A program made the position numbers and the translations under genes. The notes beneath the pieces were generated by a model. The model saw only the letters and a list, made by a program, of their open reading frames with translations. It searched no databases and was not told the DNA's origin. A stretch of 64,000 nucleotides of DNA from Gracilimonas sp040904925 (lineage in GTDB: Bacteria; Bacteroidota; Rhodothermia; Balneolales; Balneolaceae), in contig JBBDSP010000003.1 in NCBI GenBank assembly GCA_040904925.1, positions 62,001 to 126,000 on the forward strand. The letters run 5' to 3'. Shown in pieces: positions 35,395 to 43,423 of the stretch. The stretch's first letter is position 1; each line of letters begins with the position of its first letter.

Positions 35395-35568
35395 AGCATT
35401 GTGGATAAATTGAGGAAAACTTTTTCCTAAAATCACTAAATCTTCAGTTATTTATTATTAGAAACGATTTTATATTAAATTCTTCTAATACTTTTCTGTG
35501 GATAACTTGATTTTTATTTAATTAATGCTTTACATCCCGTTCCGTAAATTTAATATTACATATGGGTC
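35395..35568. other. AT-rich gap with two perfect DnaA-box matches
   Basis: In this gap the strand reads TGTGGATAA at 35400-35408 and 35497-35505, both the reverse complement of the DnaA consensus TTATCCACA. The stretch between them is very AT-rich. The pair may be a DnaA-titration site, an origin part, or chance; only two boxes are seen. Confidence 0.3.
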
Positions 35569-35643
35569 ATGAAAAACTGGAAGACATTTCTTTTTAAGGT
35601 TGTAGTATTGGTATTAGTAAGCATCGTAATTTTTACAGGCTGA
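35569..35643 (+). CDS. Possible 24-residue membrane peptide
   Basis: A short open frame ATG 35569 to TGA 35641 encodes 24 residues: a Lys/Trp-rich start (MKNWKTFLFK) and then an almost purely hydrophobic stretch of Val, Leu and Ile up to FTG. This is the shape of a small single-span membrane peptide. There is no strong ribosome binding site. It stands alone between glmS and the Hpt gene. Support is limited to composition. Confidence 0.3.
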   Translation: MKNWKTFLFKVVVLVLVSIVIFTG

Positions 35644-35738
35644 TCATATCTTCACTTATTATTAATTCTTGCTCGTACGAGCGTGGCTAATCTGCGTTAA
35701 AAAAAAGTTATTATTAAAATCCATTAGAACTAACCACT

Positions 35739-36086
35739 ATGAGTACAATTGATCTAAGTTATTTGGAAGATATGACCGGGGGAGACAATGAAGTGATGAA
35801 AGAAATGATCGACCTTTTAATTGAAGAAACCCCAAAACATCTGGAGAAAATAAAGGGAGCTTATAGGGATAGAAATTGGACTGCTTTAAGAGCTGAAGCA
35901 CATAAAGTAAAGCCCATGTTTCTATATGTGGGATTGATCGAATTGAATGAATTCTGCAAACAGATTGAAGAGAACGCTAATAATGCACAAGATTTAGATG
36001 ATATGCAGGAATTGATTGATAAACTTGAATCGGGATTTGACGACATTAATGTCGAACTAAAAAAGAAGGTAAAGGAATTAAGTTAA
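35739..36086 (+). CDS. Hpt-domain phosphotransfer protein
   Basis: The 115-residue all-helical protein has the Hpt signature RAEAHKVKPMFLYVGL, with phosphoacceptor His55, inside a four-helix bundle (about 10-105). The family passes phosphate between histidine kinases and response regulators. No kinase or regulator is adjacent, so its partners are elsewhere (the window's TPR kinase at 24027-26162 is a distant candidate only). Its last nine bases overlap the end of the ElaA-like gene on the other strand. Confidence 0.85.
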   Translation: MSTIDLSYLEDMTGGDNEVMKEMIDLLIEETPKHLEKIKGAYRDRNWTALRAEAHKVKPMFLYVGLIELNEFCKQIEENANNAQDLDDMQELIDKLESGFDDINVELKKKVKELS

Positions 36087-36509
36087 TGTCATCTGCAGAT
36101 GGTCGATATCATCTACAGAATACACAGCTCCCTCTTCTTTAAACCCTAATCTGTTATAATATTTTTTTAAAGCTGCCTGTGCCTCAATTCTTATTGCATT
36201 ACCCTTACATAGTTCAATCCCTTTCTTAATTAGTTTTGGCCCCAAATCTGTACCCCTATAATCAGTCGCTACCACAATCCGGCCTAAACTGGCTTCCTTA
36301 TCATATTTAACTCCGACTTTGAATAGCCTTAGGTAAGCCGCAAGTTTATCTCTGTCATAAAAAAGTAAGTGGAAGGCCTTGTCATCGTATCCATCAATAT
36401 CTTCGTAGAAACATTCCTGCTCGATCACAAAAACCTGCTGGCGTAATCGAAATAGATCTTCCAGTTCTTTGGGATTCAATTTATCAAAAGGTTTATACAA
36501 AATATTCAT
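36078..36509 (-). CDS. ElaA-like GNAT acetyltransferase
   Basis: The 143-residue protein matches the ElaA group: FRLRQQVFVIEQECFYEDIDGYDDKAFHL at about 20-48, then the acetyl-CoA binding stretch ASLGRIVVATDYRGTDLGPKLI at about 73-94 (an R-G-x-x-x-G pattern), and YNRLGFKEEG near 119-128. Such proteins use acetyl-CoA as donor; the acceptor is unknown. It converges on the Hpt gene, overlapping it by nine bases. Confidence 0.85.
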   Translation of the reverse strand: MNILYKPFDKLNPKELEDLFRLRQQVFVIEQECFYEDIDGYDDKAFHLLFYDRDKLAAYLRLFKVGVKYDKEASLGRIVVATDYRGTDLGPKLIKKGIELCKGNAIRIEAQAALKKYYNRLGFKEEGAVYSVDDIDHLQMTLT

Positions 36510-36583
36510 AGATCAAATTTTTATGTAACCATTTCCAATACTGAAACGTACAGAAAACCCACTTTTAATTAAATACTCTTATT

Positions 36584-36913
36584 ATGATCTGGGCTTGGTT
36601 ATTAAATAGTATTTCCGTTTACGCAACCTCAAGTTTGCTTAAAGGCGTAGAGATCAAAAATTTCTGGAGGGCAGTTTTTGTAGCTGCCTTACTTGCTTTA
36701 ATTAATGTTTTCATAAAACCTATTTTACTGATCTTAAGCCTGCCCATAACCATCATCACTTTTGGGTTATTTGTGTGGGTTATAAATGCCTCACTCATTA
36801 TGTTGGTTGATGCAATGGTTGAGGGATTTAAAGTCAAGAACTTTGGCTGGGCATTAATTTTCGGTTTGGTAATGTCCATCATAAGCTGGGCCCTTTTTAA
36901 TCTCTTTGGTTAA
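36584..36913 (+). CDS. Holin-like small membrane protein (phage holin 4 family 2)
   Basis: The 109-residue protein has three to four hydrophobic segments (about 3-15, 28-47, 52-77 and 90-108). The pattern SSLLKGVEIKNFWRAVFVAALLALINVFIKPIL is typical of the mycobacterial-type four-TM holin family, which in most bacteria is chromosomal and has no proven lysis role. No other phage gene is nearby, so prophage origin is not implied. A hairpin terminator follows. Confidence 0.8.
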   Translation: MIWAWLLNSISVYATSSLLKGVEIKNFWRAVFVAALLALINVFIKPILLILSLPITIITFGLFVWVINASLIMLVDAMVEGFKVKNFGWALIFGLVMSIISWALFNLFG

Positions 36914-36931
36914 AAACCGTTCGTAAATAAC

Positions 36932-36957
36932 AAAGGCTGCCTTAAAAGCAGCCTTTG
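36932..36957. terminator. Hairpin terminator between convergent genes
   Basis: AAAGGCTGC-CTTAAAA-GCAGCCTTT is a nine-pair hairpin after the holin-like gene and before the end of the isocitrate dehydrogenase gene on the minus strand; it could terminate both. Confidence 0.75.
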
Positions 36958-36984
36958 TGTTATGGGTAAATTTTATCTCAGCTA

Positions 36985-37995
36985 TCAGATACTATCACAA
37001 ACAGCCTGAGTAAAAGTAGAAGTTGTACCTTCTCCCCCTATATCAGGTGTACAGTACACTTTCTTTTCTACCAACGTTTTGTATATCGCTTTTCTGATAT
37101 TTTCAGCGATCTGCCTCTGATCAATATGCTCCAGCATCATTAATGCTGAAAAAAGTAGAGCCATTGGATTCGCGATGTTTTTACCTACAATATCGGGTGC
37201 AGAACCATGCACTGCTTCAAACATAGCTGCATCATCCCCAATATTAGCAGCGCCGGTTACACCAAGTCCACCTACAAGGCCTGAAGCAAGATCAGATAGG
37301 ATGTCTCCAAACAAGTTGGTCGTTACAATTACATCAAATTGTTGGGGACGCATTACCATTTGCATCGCCATGTTATCAACAATCAAGTCCTGAAACTCAA
37401 TATCAGGATAGTCTTCGGCGATCTTTTGTCCAATTTCCAGGAATAACCCGGTCGTAAGTTTTAAGATGTTAGCCTTATGAACCAATGTTACTTTTTTGCG
37501 ATCATTGTTTTTGGCGTACTCAAATGCCGCTCTGATTATATTCTTACTGGCTTCCTCTGTTACCACAGCAATGGCTTCTGAATGACGCTTATTCTCTCCT
37601 TCTTCGATCCATTTTTCTTTCCCAATATAAAGTCCCTGAGTATTCTCACGGAAAAGAACCATATTAATATCACGAAAAGGGGTCTCAATACTTGGAAGCG
37701 TTCGTGCAGGACGGATATTGCTGTAAAGGTTAAATTTTTGGCGAAGAGCTACATTTACTGATCTGAAGCCGGAGCCAACAGGAGTTGTCAACGGCCCTTT
37801 CAATGCAATGCGGTGTTCTTCAATAGCTTCGACTGTTTTCTCAGGTAGAGGGTTGTCGGTCTCTTCATAAGCCTTTAAACCGGCTGATCTCTCGATCCAA
37901 TTTATCTCAGCTCCAGCTTTTTCTAAAATTGTAGTAACTGAATTAGTGATTTCTGAACCGATTCCATCACCGGGTATTAGCACAACGTTTTTCAT
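36985..37995 (-). CDS. NAD-type isocitrate dehydrogenase
   Basis: A 336-residue member of the isocitrate/isopropylmalate dehydrogenase family. The start VVLIPGDGIGSEI and the substrate loop SGFRSVNVALRQKFNLYSN (about 75-93, with the S..N..LR pattern) fit isocitrate, not isopropylmalate. The cofactor region AVHGSAPDIVGKNIANP (about 263-279) has Asp-Ile where NADP enzymes have Lys-Tyr, so NAD is expected. Two metal-binding aspartates are in LFGDILSDLASG (about 228). It converts isocitrate to 2-oxoglutarate in the citrate cycle. Its short length is typical of the NAD group. Confidence 0.87.
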   Translation of the reverse strand: MKNVVLIPGDGIGSEITNSVTTILEKAGAEINWIERSAGLKAYEETDNPLPEKTVEAIEEHRIALKGPLTTPVGSGFRSVNVALRQKFNLYSNIRPARTLPSIETPFRDINMVLFRENTQGLYIGKEKWIEEGENKRHSEAIAVVTEEASKNIIRAAFEYAKNNDRKKVTLVHKANILKLTTGLFLEIGQKIAEDYPDIEFQDLIVDNMAMQMVMRPQQFDVIVTTNLFGDILSDLASGLVGGLGVTGAANIGDDAAMFEAVHGSAPDIVGKNIANPMALLFSALMMLEHIDQRQIAENIRKAIYKTLVEKKVYCTPDIGGEGTTSTFTQAVCDSI

Positions 37996-38165
37996 TCGAA
38001 CAGTAATTTATATTCTTCAAATTTTCAAGAGCTCAAATATATTGATTTAATCCCCCAAATGTGAATTTCCAGGTGTATATAATTTTTGGAATTCGGCAAA
38101 TTACACTCGTGTCCCCGGAATGAATCAACCTTGAAATTGATTTTTCTCACAAAAAAGAAAATATC

Positions 38166-39588
38166 ATGAAGAGATCTTTAATATGGTTCAGGAACAATCT
38201 CAGAATTCATGACAATGAATCTCTTATAAAAGCCTGTCAGGCTGAAGAAATTTTACCGATCTATATCTTTGATCCGAGCCAATTTGCTACCACCTCTTTT
38301 GGTTTTCTAAAGACAGGGGCATATCGTACCAAATTTATCATCGAGTCAATTCAAAGCTTGAGAGAGCCTCAGAAAAATTGGGGCAGATCTTGTAGTTCGG
38401 ACGGGGCCTCCGGAGGATGTTATTCCTACCATGGTACAAAAATATTCTATTGACCTTGTCTTTACACCAAAGGAAATCACTATTGAGGAAATACAGGTTG
38501 AAGAAGACCTTAAGAAGTCCATAAAAAATAAGCTCAGCTTTTCATGGGAGAGCACACTATATCATATAAACGATATCCCTTTTTCTAAGGATGAAATCCC
38601 TGATGTTTTCACACCTTGCCGAAAGAAAACTGAGAAAACTTCAAGAGTGCGGAAAGAATTTAAAACACCCGCTTCTGCAAAACTTATAGCTGGAATTGAA
38701 CTTGGTCAAATTCCGACTCCCGGAGATCTGGGTGTTCAACAAAGAGAGATCGATGAGAGAGCTGTGATGCAATTCTATGGCGGTGAAAATAAAGCACTTC
38801 ACAGACTCAAGAATTATTTTTGGGATACAGATAACCTTAAAGATTATAAAACCACCAGAAATGGATTATTAGGAGCAGATTATTCATCAAAATTTTCTCC
38901 CTGGCTGGCTAATGGTAGCATATCTCCCCGAAGAATATACTAGGAAGTGAAGCGCTATGAAGAGGAAAGAGAGGGAAATACTTCTACATATTGGATGATC
39001 TTTGAGCTACTATGGAGAGATTATTTCCGGTTTTCCGCCTGGAAATACGGTGAAAAGATCTTTTGGCCTTCCGGAATTCAGGGTAAAAAACGAGACTGGA
39101 GACACTCTGAAACCGATCTTAAAAAATGGGCTGAAGGTAACACAGGAATTCCTTTTATTGATGCTAACATGAGAGAGCTAAATAGCTCCGGTTATATGAG
39201 TAACCGCAGCCGACAGAATGTAGCCAGCTTTTTAGCACAAAATCTAAATATTGATTGGCGGATGGGTACCGAATATTTTGAGTCACTGCTGCTAGACTAT
39301 GACCCTTGCAGTAATTACGGAAACTGGGCTTATAATACCACAGTGGGACACGACCCCCGAAACCGGTACTTTAATATTATCAATCAAGCTAAGAAGTATG
39401 ACAACAATGGGGATTATGTTCGGACATGGATTCCTGAACTTAAAAACGTACCTAAAGAATTTATTCACGAACCACACAAAATGAATCCTGAACAACAAGC
39501 GTTATTTAACGTAGAGATTGGAAATGATTACCCTAAACCGATGATAAATTTGGATGAGAGTTATGAAGAAATCAAAGCAAGAGATTAG
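38166..39588 (+). pseudogene. Broken cryptochrome-DASH/photolyase gene
   Basis: Three reading segments together spell one photolyase/cryptochrome of about 470 residues. The first (38166 onwards) has the KRSLIWFRNNLRIHDNESL start. At about 38364 the frame changes: SLRE continues as LRKIGADLVVRTGPPEDVIP in another frame; adding two bases restores the SLRENLRK sequence. The second segment ends at TAG 38941-38943, where IY-stop-EVKRYEE is expected to read IYEEVKRYEE, one G-to-T change from GAG. The third carries the FAD-binding STYWMIFELLWRDYFRF, NRSRQNVASF and DPCSNYGNWAYNTTVGHDPR motifs to the end. Two separate lesions suggest a true pseudogene, though a sequencing error could explain one. DUF3253 and DUF2256 genes follow. 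Confidence 0.85.
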
Positions 39589-39823
39589 GAACAGAATTTT
39601 AACTTTTACCAAGCAAAGAAGGTCTGAAAGATCTGTATCATCTTCTGAGGTTACCAGGAATCTTTTTTCAGATATTTGGAGGGATCATCTGGATAATGTA
39701 AAAGCTATGAGTGGAAAGTTTAAAAACAAAAAGCTTATCAAGACAACGCAAAAGACTGATGATATCAGAATAGATAAAGAGAAAGGCGCAATACGCCTAT
39801 CTATCTTCAAAAAAGATGAGTAA
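39563..39823 (+). CDS. DUF3253 protein, companion of the photolyase gene
   Basis: An 86-residue basic protein with a winged-helix-like pattern: IRNRILTFTKQRR, then SSSEVTRNLFSDIWRDHLDNV and KGAIRLSIF, as in the DUF3253 family. I chose the ATG at 39563, which is preceded by GAGAG; the ATG at 39554 in the same frame is possible. The gene overlaps the 3' end of the broken cryptochrome-DASH gene and the 5' end of the DUF2256 gene. Function unknown; the neighbourhood suggests a link with light-dependent repair or sensing. Confidence 0.7.
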   Translation: MKKSKQEIRNRILTFTKQRRSERSVSSSEVTRNLFSDIWRDHLDNVKAMSGKFKNKKLIKTTQKTDDIRIDKEKGAIRLSIFKKDE

Positions 39824-39956
39824 AATGGTTAAAAAATCTGATCTTCCTGAAAAGATATGCCCTATTTGTAATCGCTCTTTCAATTGGCGAAAAAAATGGA
39901 AAGATGTTTGGGATGAGGTTAAATACTGCAGTGAACGATGCAGGCGAAATAAATAG
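39816..39956 (+). CDS. DUF2256 zinc-ribbon-like protein
   Basis: A 46-residue protein that starts ATG 39816, eight bases before the end of the DUF3253 gene. It has two cysteine pairs: ICPICNRSFNWRKKWKD and VKYCSERCRR, that is CxxC...CxxxC, the DUF2256 signature with WRKKW. Known members are commonly encoded beside photolyase or cryptochrome-DASH genes, as here. A zinc-binding structure is likely; role unknown. It is intact although the neighbouring photolyase gene is broken. Confidence 0.85.
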   Translation: MSKMVKKSDLPEKICPICNRSFNWRKKWKDVWDEVKYCSERCRRNK

Positions 39957-39963
39957 AGTTATT

Positions 39964-40683
39964 CTAAATTCTGTTCCAGACCCATTCAGGAACACACTTA
40001 ACCACCCATGCAAGAAGTCGCCAGCGTTTTGTTACGTATAAGTAATTCTTCCTCTTATCGATTCCCTTCACCATTTGCCTAACTGCTTTTTCAACCGGGG
40101 CCACCCAGAACATTCCCTTGGCTCTTTCTGTCATTTCTGTCCAGATATAGCCGGCCCTAATCTCAGTTATTGTAATATCCGCATCCACTCTTTTCGCCTT
40201 TTGGCGATAGCTTACCATATAATTCGAGATGAAGTGCTTGGTTGCAGTATAGGCTGCTGCACGGTGATGAGCTAAAAGAGAGGCCATGGATGACATCCCG
40301 ACAATTTGCCCCTCTCCTTTTTTGCAAAAGTACTCAAAAGCAAAATGACAACCATGCGCAAAAGCGAGCGCGTTAACTTCGATCATTTTAGATTCAGCTC
40401 TCCATGGGGGTAGCATTTGGATACGCCCGATTCCGGCGTTAAGTACCATAATATCCATCCCTCCCATTTCCTCGATCAGTTCCTGATATATTTTTTCAGC
40501 TCGTTCATGATCCGTGACATCCAGACTTCGAATGAAGGCCAGATCCCCGATCTCATCTTTAAGCTCTTGCAGACGTTCCGTACGGCGACCTATCAGTCCT
40601 ACCTTGTTTCCTTTATCGGCGTATTGAAGTGCAAGTTCCCTGCCAATACCCGAAGTGACCCCTGTAATGATGATGTTTTTCAT
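39964..40683 (-). CDS. Short-chain dehydrogenase/reductase
   Basis: The 239-residue classical SDR has the cofactor motif IITGVTSGIGRELA (about 4-17), the VLNAGIGR motif near 78-85, and the catalytic AYTATKHF (Tyr-x-x-x-Lys, about 146-153), with Ser nearby in GMSSMAS. An Arg at the NADP-binding position (LIGRRTERL) favours NADPH. The substrate is unknown. It converges on the DUF2256 gene with seven bases between the ends, and similar reductases often accompany cryptochrome-DASH clusters, but this is only context. Confidence 0.87.
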   Translation of the reverse strand: MKNIIITGVTSGIGRELALQYADKGNKVGLIGRRTERLQELKDEIGDLAFIRSLDVTDHERAEKIYQELIEEMGGMDIMVLNAGIGRIQMLPPWRAESKMIEVNALAFAHGCHFAFEYFCKKGEGQIVGMSSMASLLAHHRAAAYTATKHFISNYMVSYRQKAKRVDADITITEIRAGYIWTEMTERAKGMFWVAPVEKAVRQMVKGIDKRKNYLYVTKRWRLLAWVVKCVPEWVWNRI

Positions 40684-40736
40684 GGATTGTTATACTCTTT
40701 GGCTTTTACTTCTATGAAAACCATCACCTTTAACCT

Positions 40737-41291
40737 TTATTCTGCAATCTGTAGAGCAGGAGTTTTTTGCTTCGCATATTCAAATGCACCAAACATAACT
40801 CCGCTATAGAAAAGATCTCCAAGCACTGTATAATGAAAAAATGGAATTCCGGCTGTATAGCTCATCAGTAAGCCTTCTAAGCCCATTGGGTACATTGGAT
40901 TTCCCACCCAGGAACCAAAATTAGTAACTAAAAAGAATATCATTGAAGCGCTTAAACTTCCGGCGATCACTGTTTTAAAATTTACCTTTTTGAGAATAAA
41001 GATTCCTGCAAGTACAATAAGAGCTATGGATCCATACATCCAATAAAATCCTGGAGTAAACAGAACAAACCCACCATAAAAGTTTGCATAAAGCAGATTA
41101 TTCACCAACAAATCACTAATGAAAAAAGCCAGAAGCGGTAAAAGGAAAGAGAATTTTTTATTTGTGAAATAGGCTGCACCAAAAATAGCCATTGCACCCA
41201 TTGGAGCAAAATTATAGGGATGAGGTATAATTCTTGAGAGTGCTGCTATTAAGATAAATCCGGATAAAACTATAAAACGTTTCTTATTCAT
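40737..41291 (-). CDS. DUF6580-like membrane protein
   Basis: A 184-residue protein with five to six hydrophobic segments (about 8-24, 30-45, 50-70, 78-100, 110-130, 145-165). The start SRIIPHPYNFAPMGAMAIFG is a DUF6580-type motif found in putative transport proteins. The substrate is unknown. It follows the YceI gene on the same strand, with a terminator hairpin between. Confidence 0.72.
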   Translation of the reverse strand: MNKKRFIVLSGFILIAALSRIIPHPYNFAPMGAMAIFGAAYFTNKKFSFLLPLLAFFISDLLVNNLLYANFYGGFVLFTPGFYWMYGSIALIVLAGIFILKKVNFKTVIAGSLSASMIFFLVTNFGSWVGNPMYPMGLEGLLMSYTAGIPFFHYTVLGDLFYSGVMFGAFEYAKQKTPALQIAE

Positions 41292-41320
41292 TGATCTGAT
41301 TATGCTTGGTTTGAATCCTT

Positions 41321-41360
41321 AAAATAAAAAAAGCATCGCCTCAAATGAAACGATGCTTTT
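41321..41360 (-). terminator. Terminator after the YceI gene
   Basis: On the minus strand AAAAGCATCG ... CGATGCTTTT forms a ten-pair hairpin (arms 41329-41338 and 41351-41360) followed by a T-rich run. Confidence 0.8.
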
Positions 41361-41382
41361 AAAATAACAGGTATTTTTAAAA

Positions 41383-41988
41383 TTACATGTCAGCGTTAAG
41401 CTCAAGGTTAAGGTCAACAGTAACTTCATCGCCAATTACAGCATTTGAAGCCCAGTCACCTGTACCTACTTCGTAATCGGTGCGACTAAGAGAAGTTGAA
41501 GCGGTTATGCCTGCAACCAATGTATTTTCCTGCATTGGATTCTCCGTTACACCAAGAAGTGTAAATGGAAGCTCAACTTCCTGGGAAATATCCTTGATCG
41601 TGAGCGTGCCTTTTGCAACAAACTCATTCTCTCCGGTAGATTCGATCTCTGAACTCTTAAATGTAATGTGTGGCCATTTCTCTGCATTAAAAAAGTCATC
41701 CGTTCTTAAATGCCCGTCTCTTCTCTCATTTTTGGTATCAATACTATTAACCATGATCGTAACATCGATCATACTTTCTTCAAGATTTTCCGGATCAAAA
41801 TTTACTGTTGCTTCATAGTCGTTGAATTGACCGTTAACCGGTGTAAAAAAGTGAGTTACTTCGAAATTTATTGCGCTGTGGGCTTTATCAATAGTCCAGT
41901 CTGTAGCTACAAAGCTTGTAAGCGCAACCGTAGATAATGTAAAAATAGCGATCGCTATTGTATTTGTTATTTTATTCAGTGTATTCAT
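41383..41988 (-). CDS. YceI-family periplasmic lipocalin-like protein
   Basis: The 201-residue protein has a signal peptide (about 8-27) and a YceI domain: TDWTIDKAHSAINFEVTHFF at about 29-48, DGHLRTDDFFNAEKWPHITF near 91-110, and GVTENPMQENTLVAGITASTSLSRTDYEVG near 145-175. YceI proteins bind isoprenoid quinones or other lipids in the periplasm; the precise role differs between organisms. It is a single gene with its own terminator. Confidence 0.9.
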   Translation of the reverse strand: MNTLNKITNTIAIAIFTLSTVALTSFVATDWTIDKAHSAINFEVTHFFTPVNGQFNDYEATVNFDPENLEESMIDVTIMVNSIDTKNERRDGHLRTDDFFNAEKWPHITFKSSEIESTGENEFVAKGTLTIKDISQEVELPFTLLGVTENPMQENTLVAGITASTSLSRTDYEVGTGDWASNAVIGDEVTVDLNLELNADM

Positions 41989-42247
41989 TCTTATTTATTT
42001 CTTTTGATTTATTTATCGGTTTTGATGTCACAAAACAGAATGTGTTTATGAATCATTTCATTTAATGTTTAACTAAATGAAGATTATTGTGACACTATGA
42101 TTACCTCAGGAACCGGGTTCTTTTCGTATTTATGTAACATCATGTAAAAACAATTTATAAAGCCGAACAAAATGTATTTTCTTCTGTTTAGAGAATAACT
42201 AAATCAAAAAGATCTAGTTTTAAACCTATCATTTTAAAATTTCTGTC
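41989..42247. other. Gap without a supported gene between divergent genes
   Basis: These 259 bases are the shared upstream region of the YceI gene and the DUF4168 gene. I see no gene, repeat or recognised binding site in it. Confidence 0.4.
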
Positions 42248-42754
42248 ATGAAGAATTTAATGCGTTATACGTTTGTAATATTTTTGGGTGTAATTTTTAG
42301 CACAGCAACCGCTTTTGCACAACAACAGCAACAACAAATGCCTCCTCAGCCTGAGCCTCTCAGTCCTGAAGAAGTAACTGACGAACATTTACAAAAAGTT
42401 TCCAATGTTACTAAAGAAGGTCAGGGTATTCAGGAAGAAGCTGATAAGAAAATGAAAGATGTTGTTGAAGAAGTTGGGATGGAATATGAGCGCTTCCAGC
42501 AAATTATGATGGCTCAGCAAAATCCACAGTTAGCTGATCAAATGGAAATCACCAGCGAAGAACAGCAAGCTTTACAAGAAGTGCAGCCAGAACTGATGCA
42601 AATCAATCAGGAAGCTCAGGAAAAATATGTAACCAAGATTGAAGAAGAAGGAATATCTGTTCAGGAATTTCAGCAAATCGCACAAGCAATTCAGGCACAT
42701 CCTGAAGTAGCGGAGCGTTTTGAGGAGATCAACAGTCCTGAGAATGACGGCTAA
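42248..42754 (+). CDS. DUF4168 exported Gln-rich protein
   Basis: The 168-residue product has a signal peptide (about 5-23) and a poly-Gln run right after cleavage (FAQQQQQQMPPQPEP). The rest is helical and acidic, with two copies of a V-S-x-E-F/Y-x-x-I pattern (near 60-85 and 130-160), typical of DUF4168. Function unknown. A terminator follows it. Confidence 0.8.
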   Translation: MKNLMRYTFVIFLGVIFSTATAFAQQQQQQMPPQPEPLSPEEVTDEHLQKVSNVTKEGQGIQEEADKKMKDVVEEVGMEYERFQQIMMAQQNPQLADQMEITSEEQQALQEVQPELMQINQEAQEKYVTKIEEEGISVQEFQQIAQAIQAHPEVAERFEEINSPENDG

Positions 42755-42778
42755 TTTTATTCCATCATTTTAGATTTT

Positions 42779-42809
42779 AAGCCCGGTGTTAAGTCGTCGG
42801 GCTTTTTTA
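42779..42809 (+). terminator. Terminator after the DUF4168 gene
   Basis: AAGCCCG and CGGGCTT arms around a loop of about eleven bases, followed by six T, stand 24 bases after the stop codon. Confidence 0.75.
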
Positions 42810-42823
42810 TTTTATTAAGAACT

Positions 42824-43423
42824 TTACCTGCTCACCCACTCTGAATTTCTGATGGTAAAACGCCAAAGCAATTCAGCATCTTCACCCGCATAATCAACCC
42901 CTATTCTTTTGCTTTCTTTGATCTGGTCTGTTGGAATTTCTTTTCCGCTATCCTCGATCCAAATCGTATCTCCCTTCAAATCCGTTTCATTTAATGATGT
43001 TGTAATCCCCAAAGCTTGAGAGAGTTTACCCGGACCATTTGCAATAACAGGTTTCAAGTTTTCTTTTTGTCTGCGTTGAAGCATGTGTTCTGTTCCTACC
43101 AATGGCTTAACCGCGCGTACCAAAACTGCATCTGCGAATCCCTCCCGGTTTGTAACCACATTAAATAAATGATGGATACCATAGCAAAGATATATATAAG
43201 CAATCCCGGGGGACTCATAGAGAGTATTAGTCCTTTTTGTCCGAACGTCAGGATAAGCATGACATGCTCGATCCTTTCGGCCATTGTAGGCTTCGGTTTC
43301 TACGATCATACCAGAAGTAAAAAATCCATTAATTTTAGTGCAAAGAACTTTACCCAATAGTTCACGGCTGATCTGAACTACATCATCACGCTCGTAAAAT
43401 GTATGGGTAAGTTTAGAAGACAT
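42824..43423 (-). CDS. 3-methyladenine DNA glycosylase (MPG/AAG family)
   Basis: The 199-residue protein matches the AAG fold: LGKVLCTKI near 24, IVETEAYNGRKDRACHAY at about 39-56 with the catalytic Glu, RNTLYESPGIAYIYLCYGIHHLFNVVT near 64-92 (RT-N-x-x-M-Y motif) and NGPGKLSQALGI near 130. It removes alkylated purines such as 3-methyladenine from DNA. Its start overlaps the end of the YihY gene by one base, so the two form an operon. Confidence 0.9.
   Translation of the reverse strand: MSSKLTHTFYERDDVVQISRELLGKVLCTKINGFFTSGMIVETEAYNGRKDRACHAYPDVRTKRTNTLYESPGIAYIYLCYGIHHLFNVVTNREGFADAVLVRAVKPLVGTEHMLQRRQKENLKPVIANGPGKLSQALGITTSLNETDLKGDTIWIEDSGKEIPTDQIKESKRIGVDYAGEDAELLWRFTIRNSEWVSR

Noticed and set aside
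36584..36913. Phage holin as evidence of a prophage
   Set aside because: This family is common on chromosomes without phage; no other phage gene is near.
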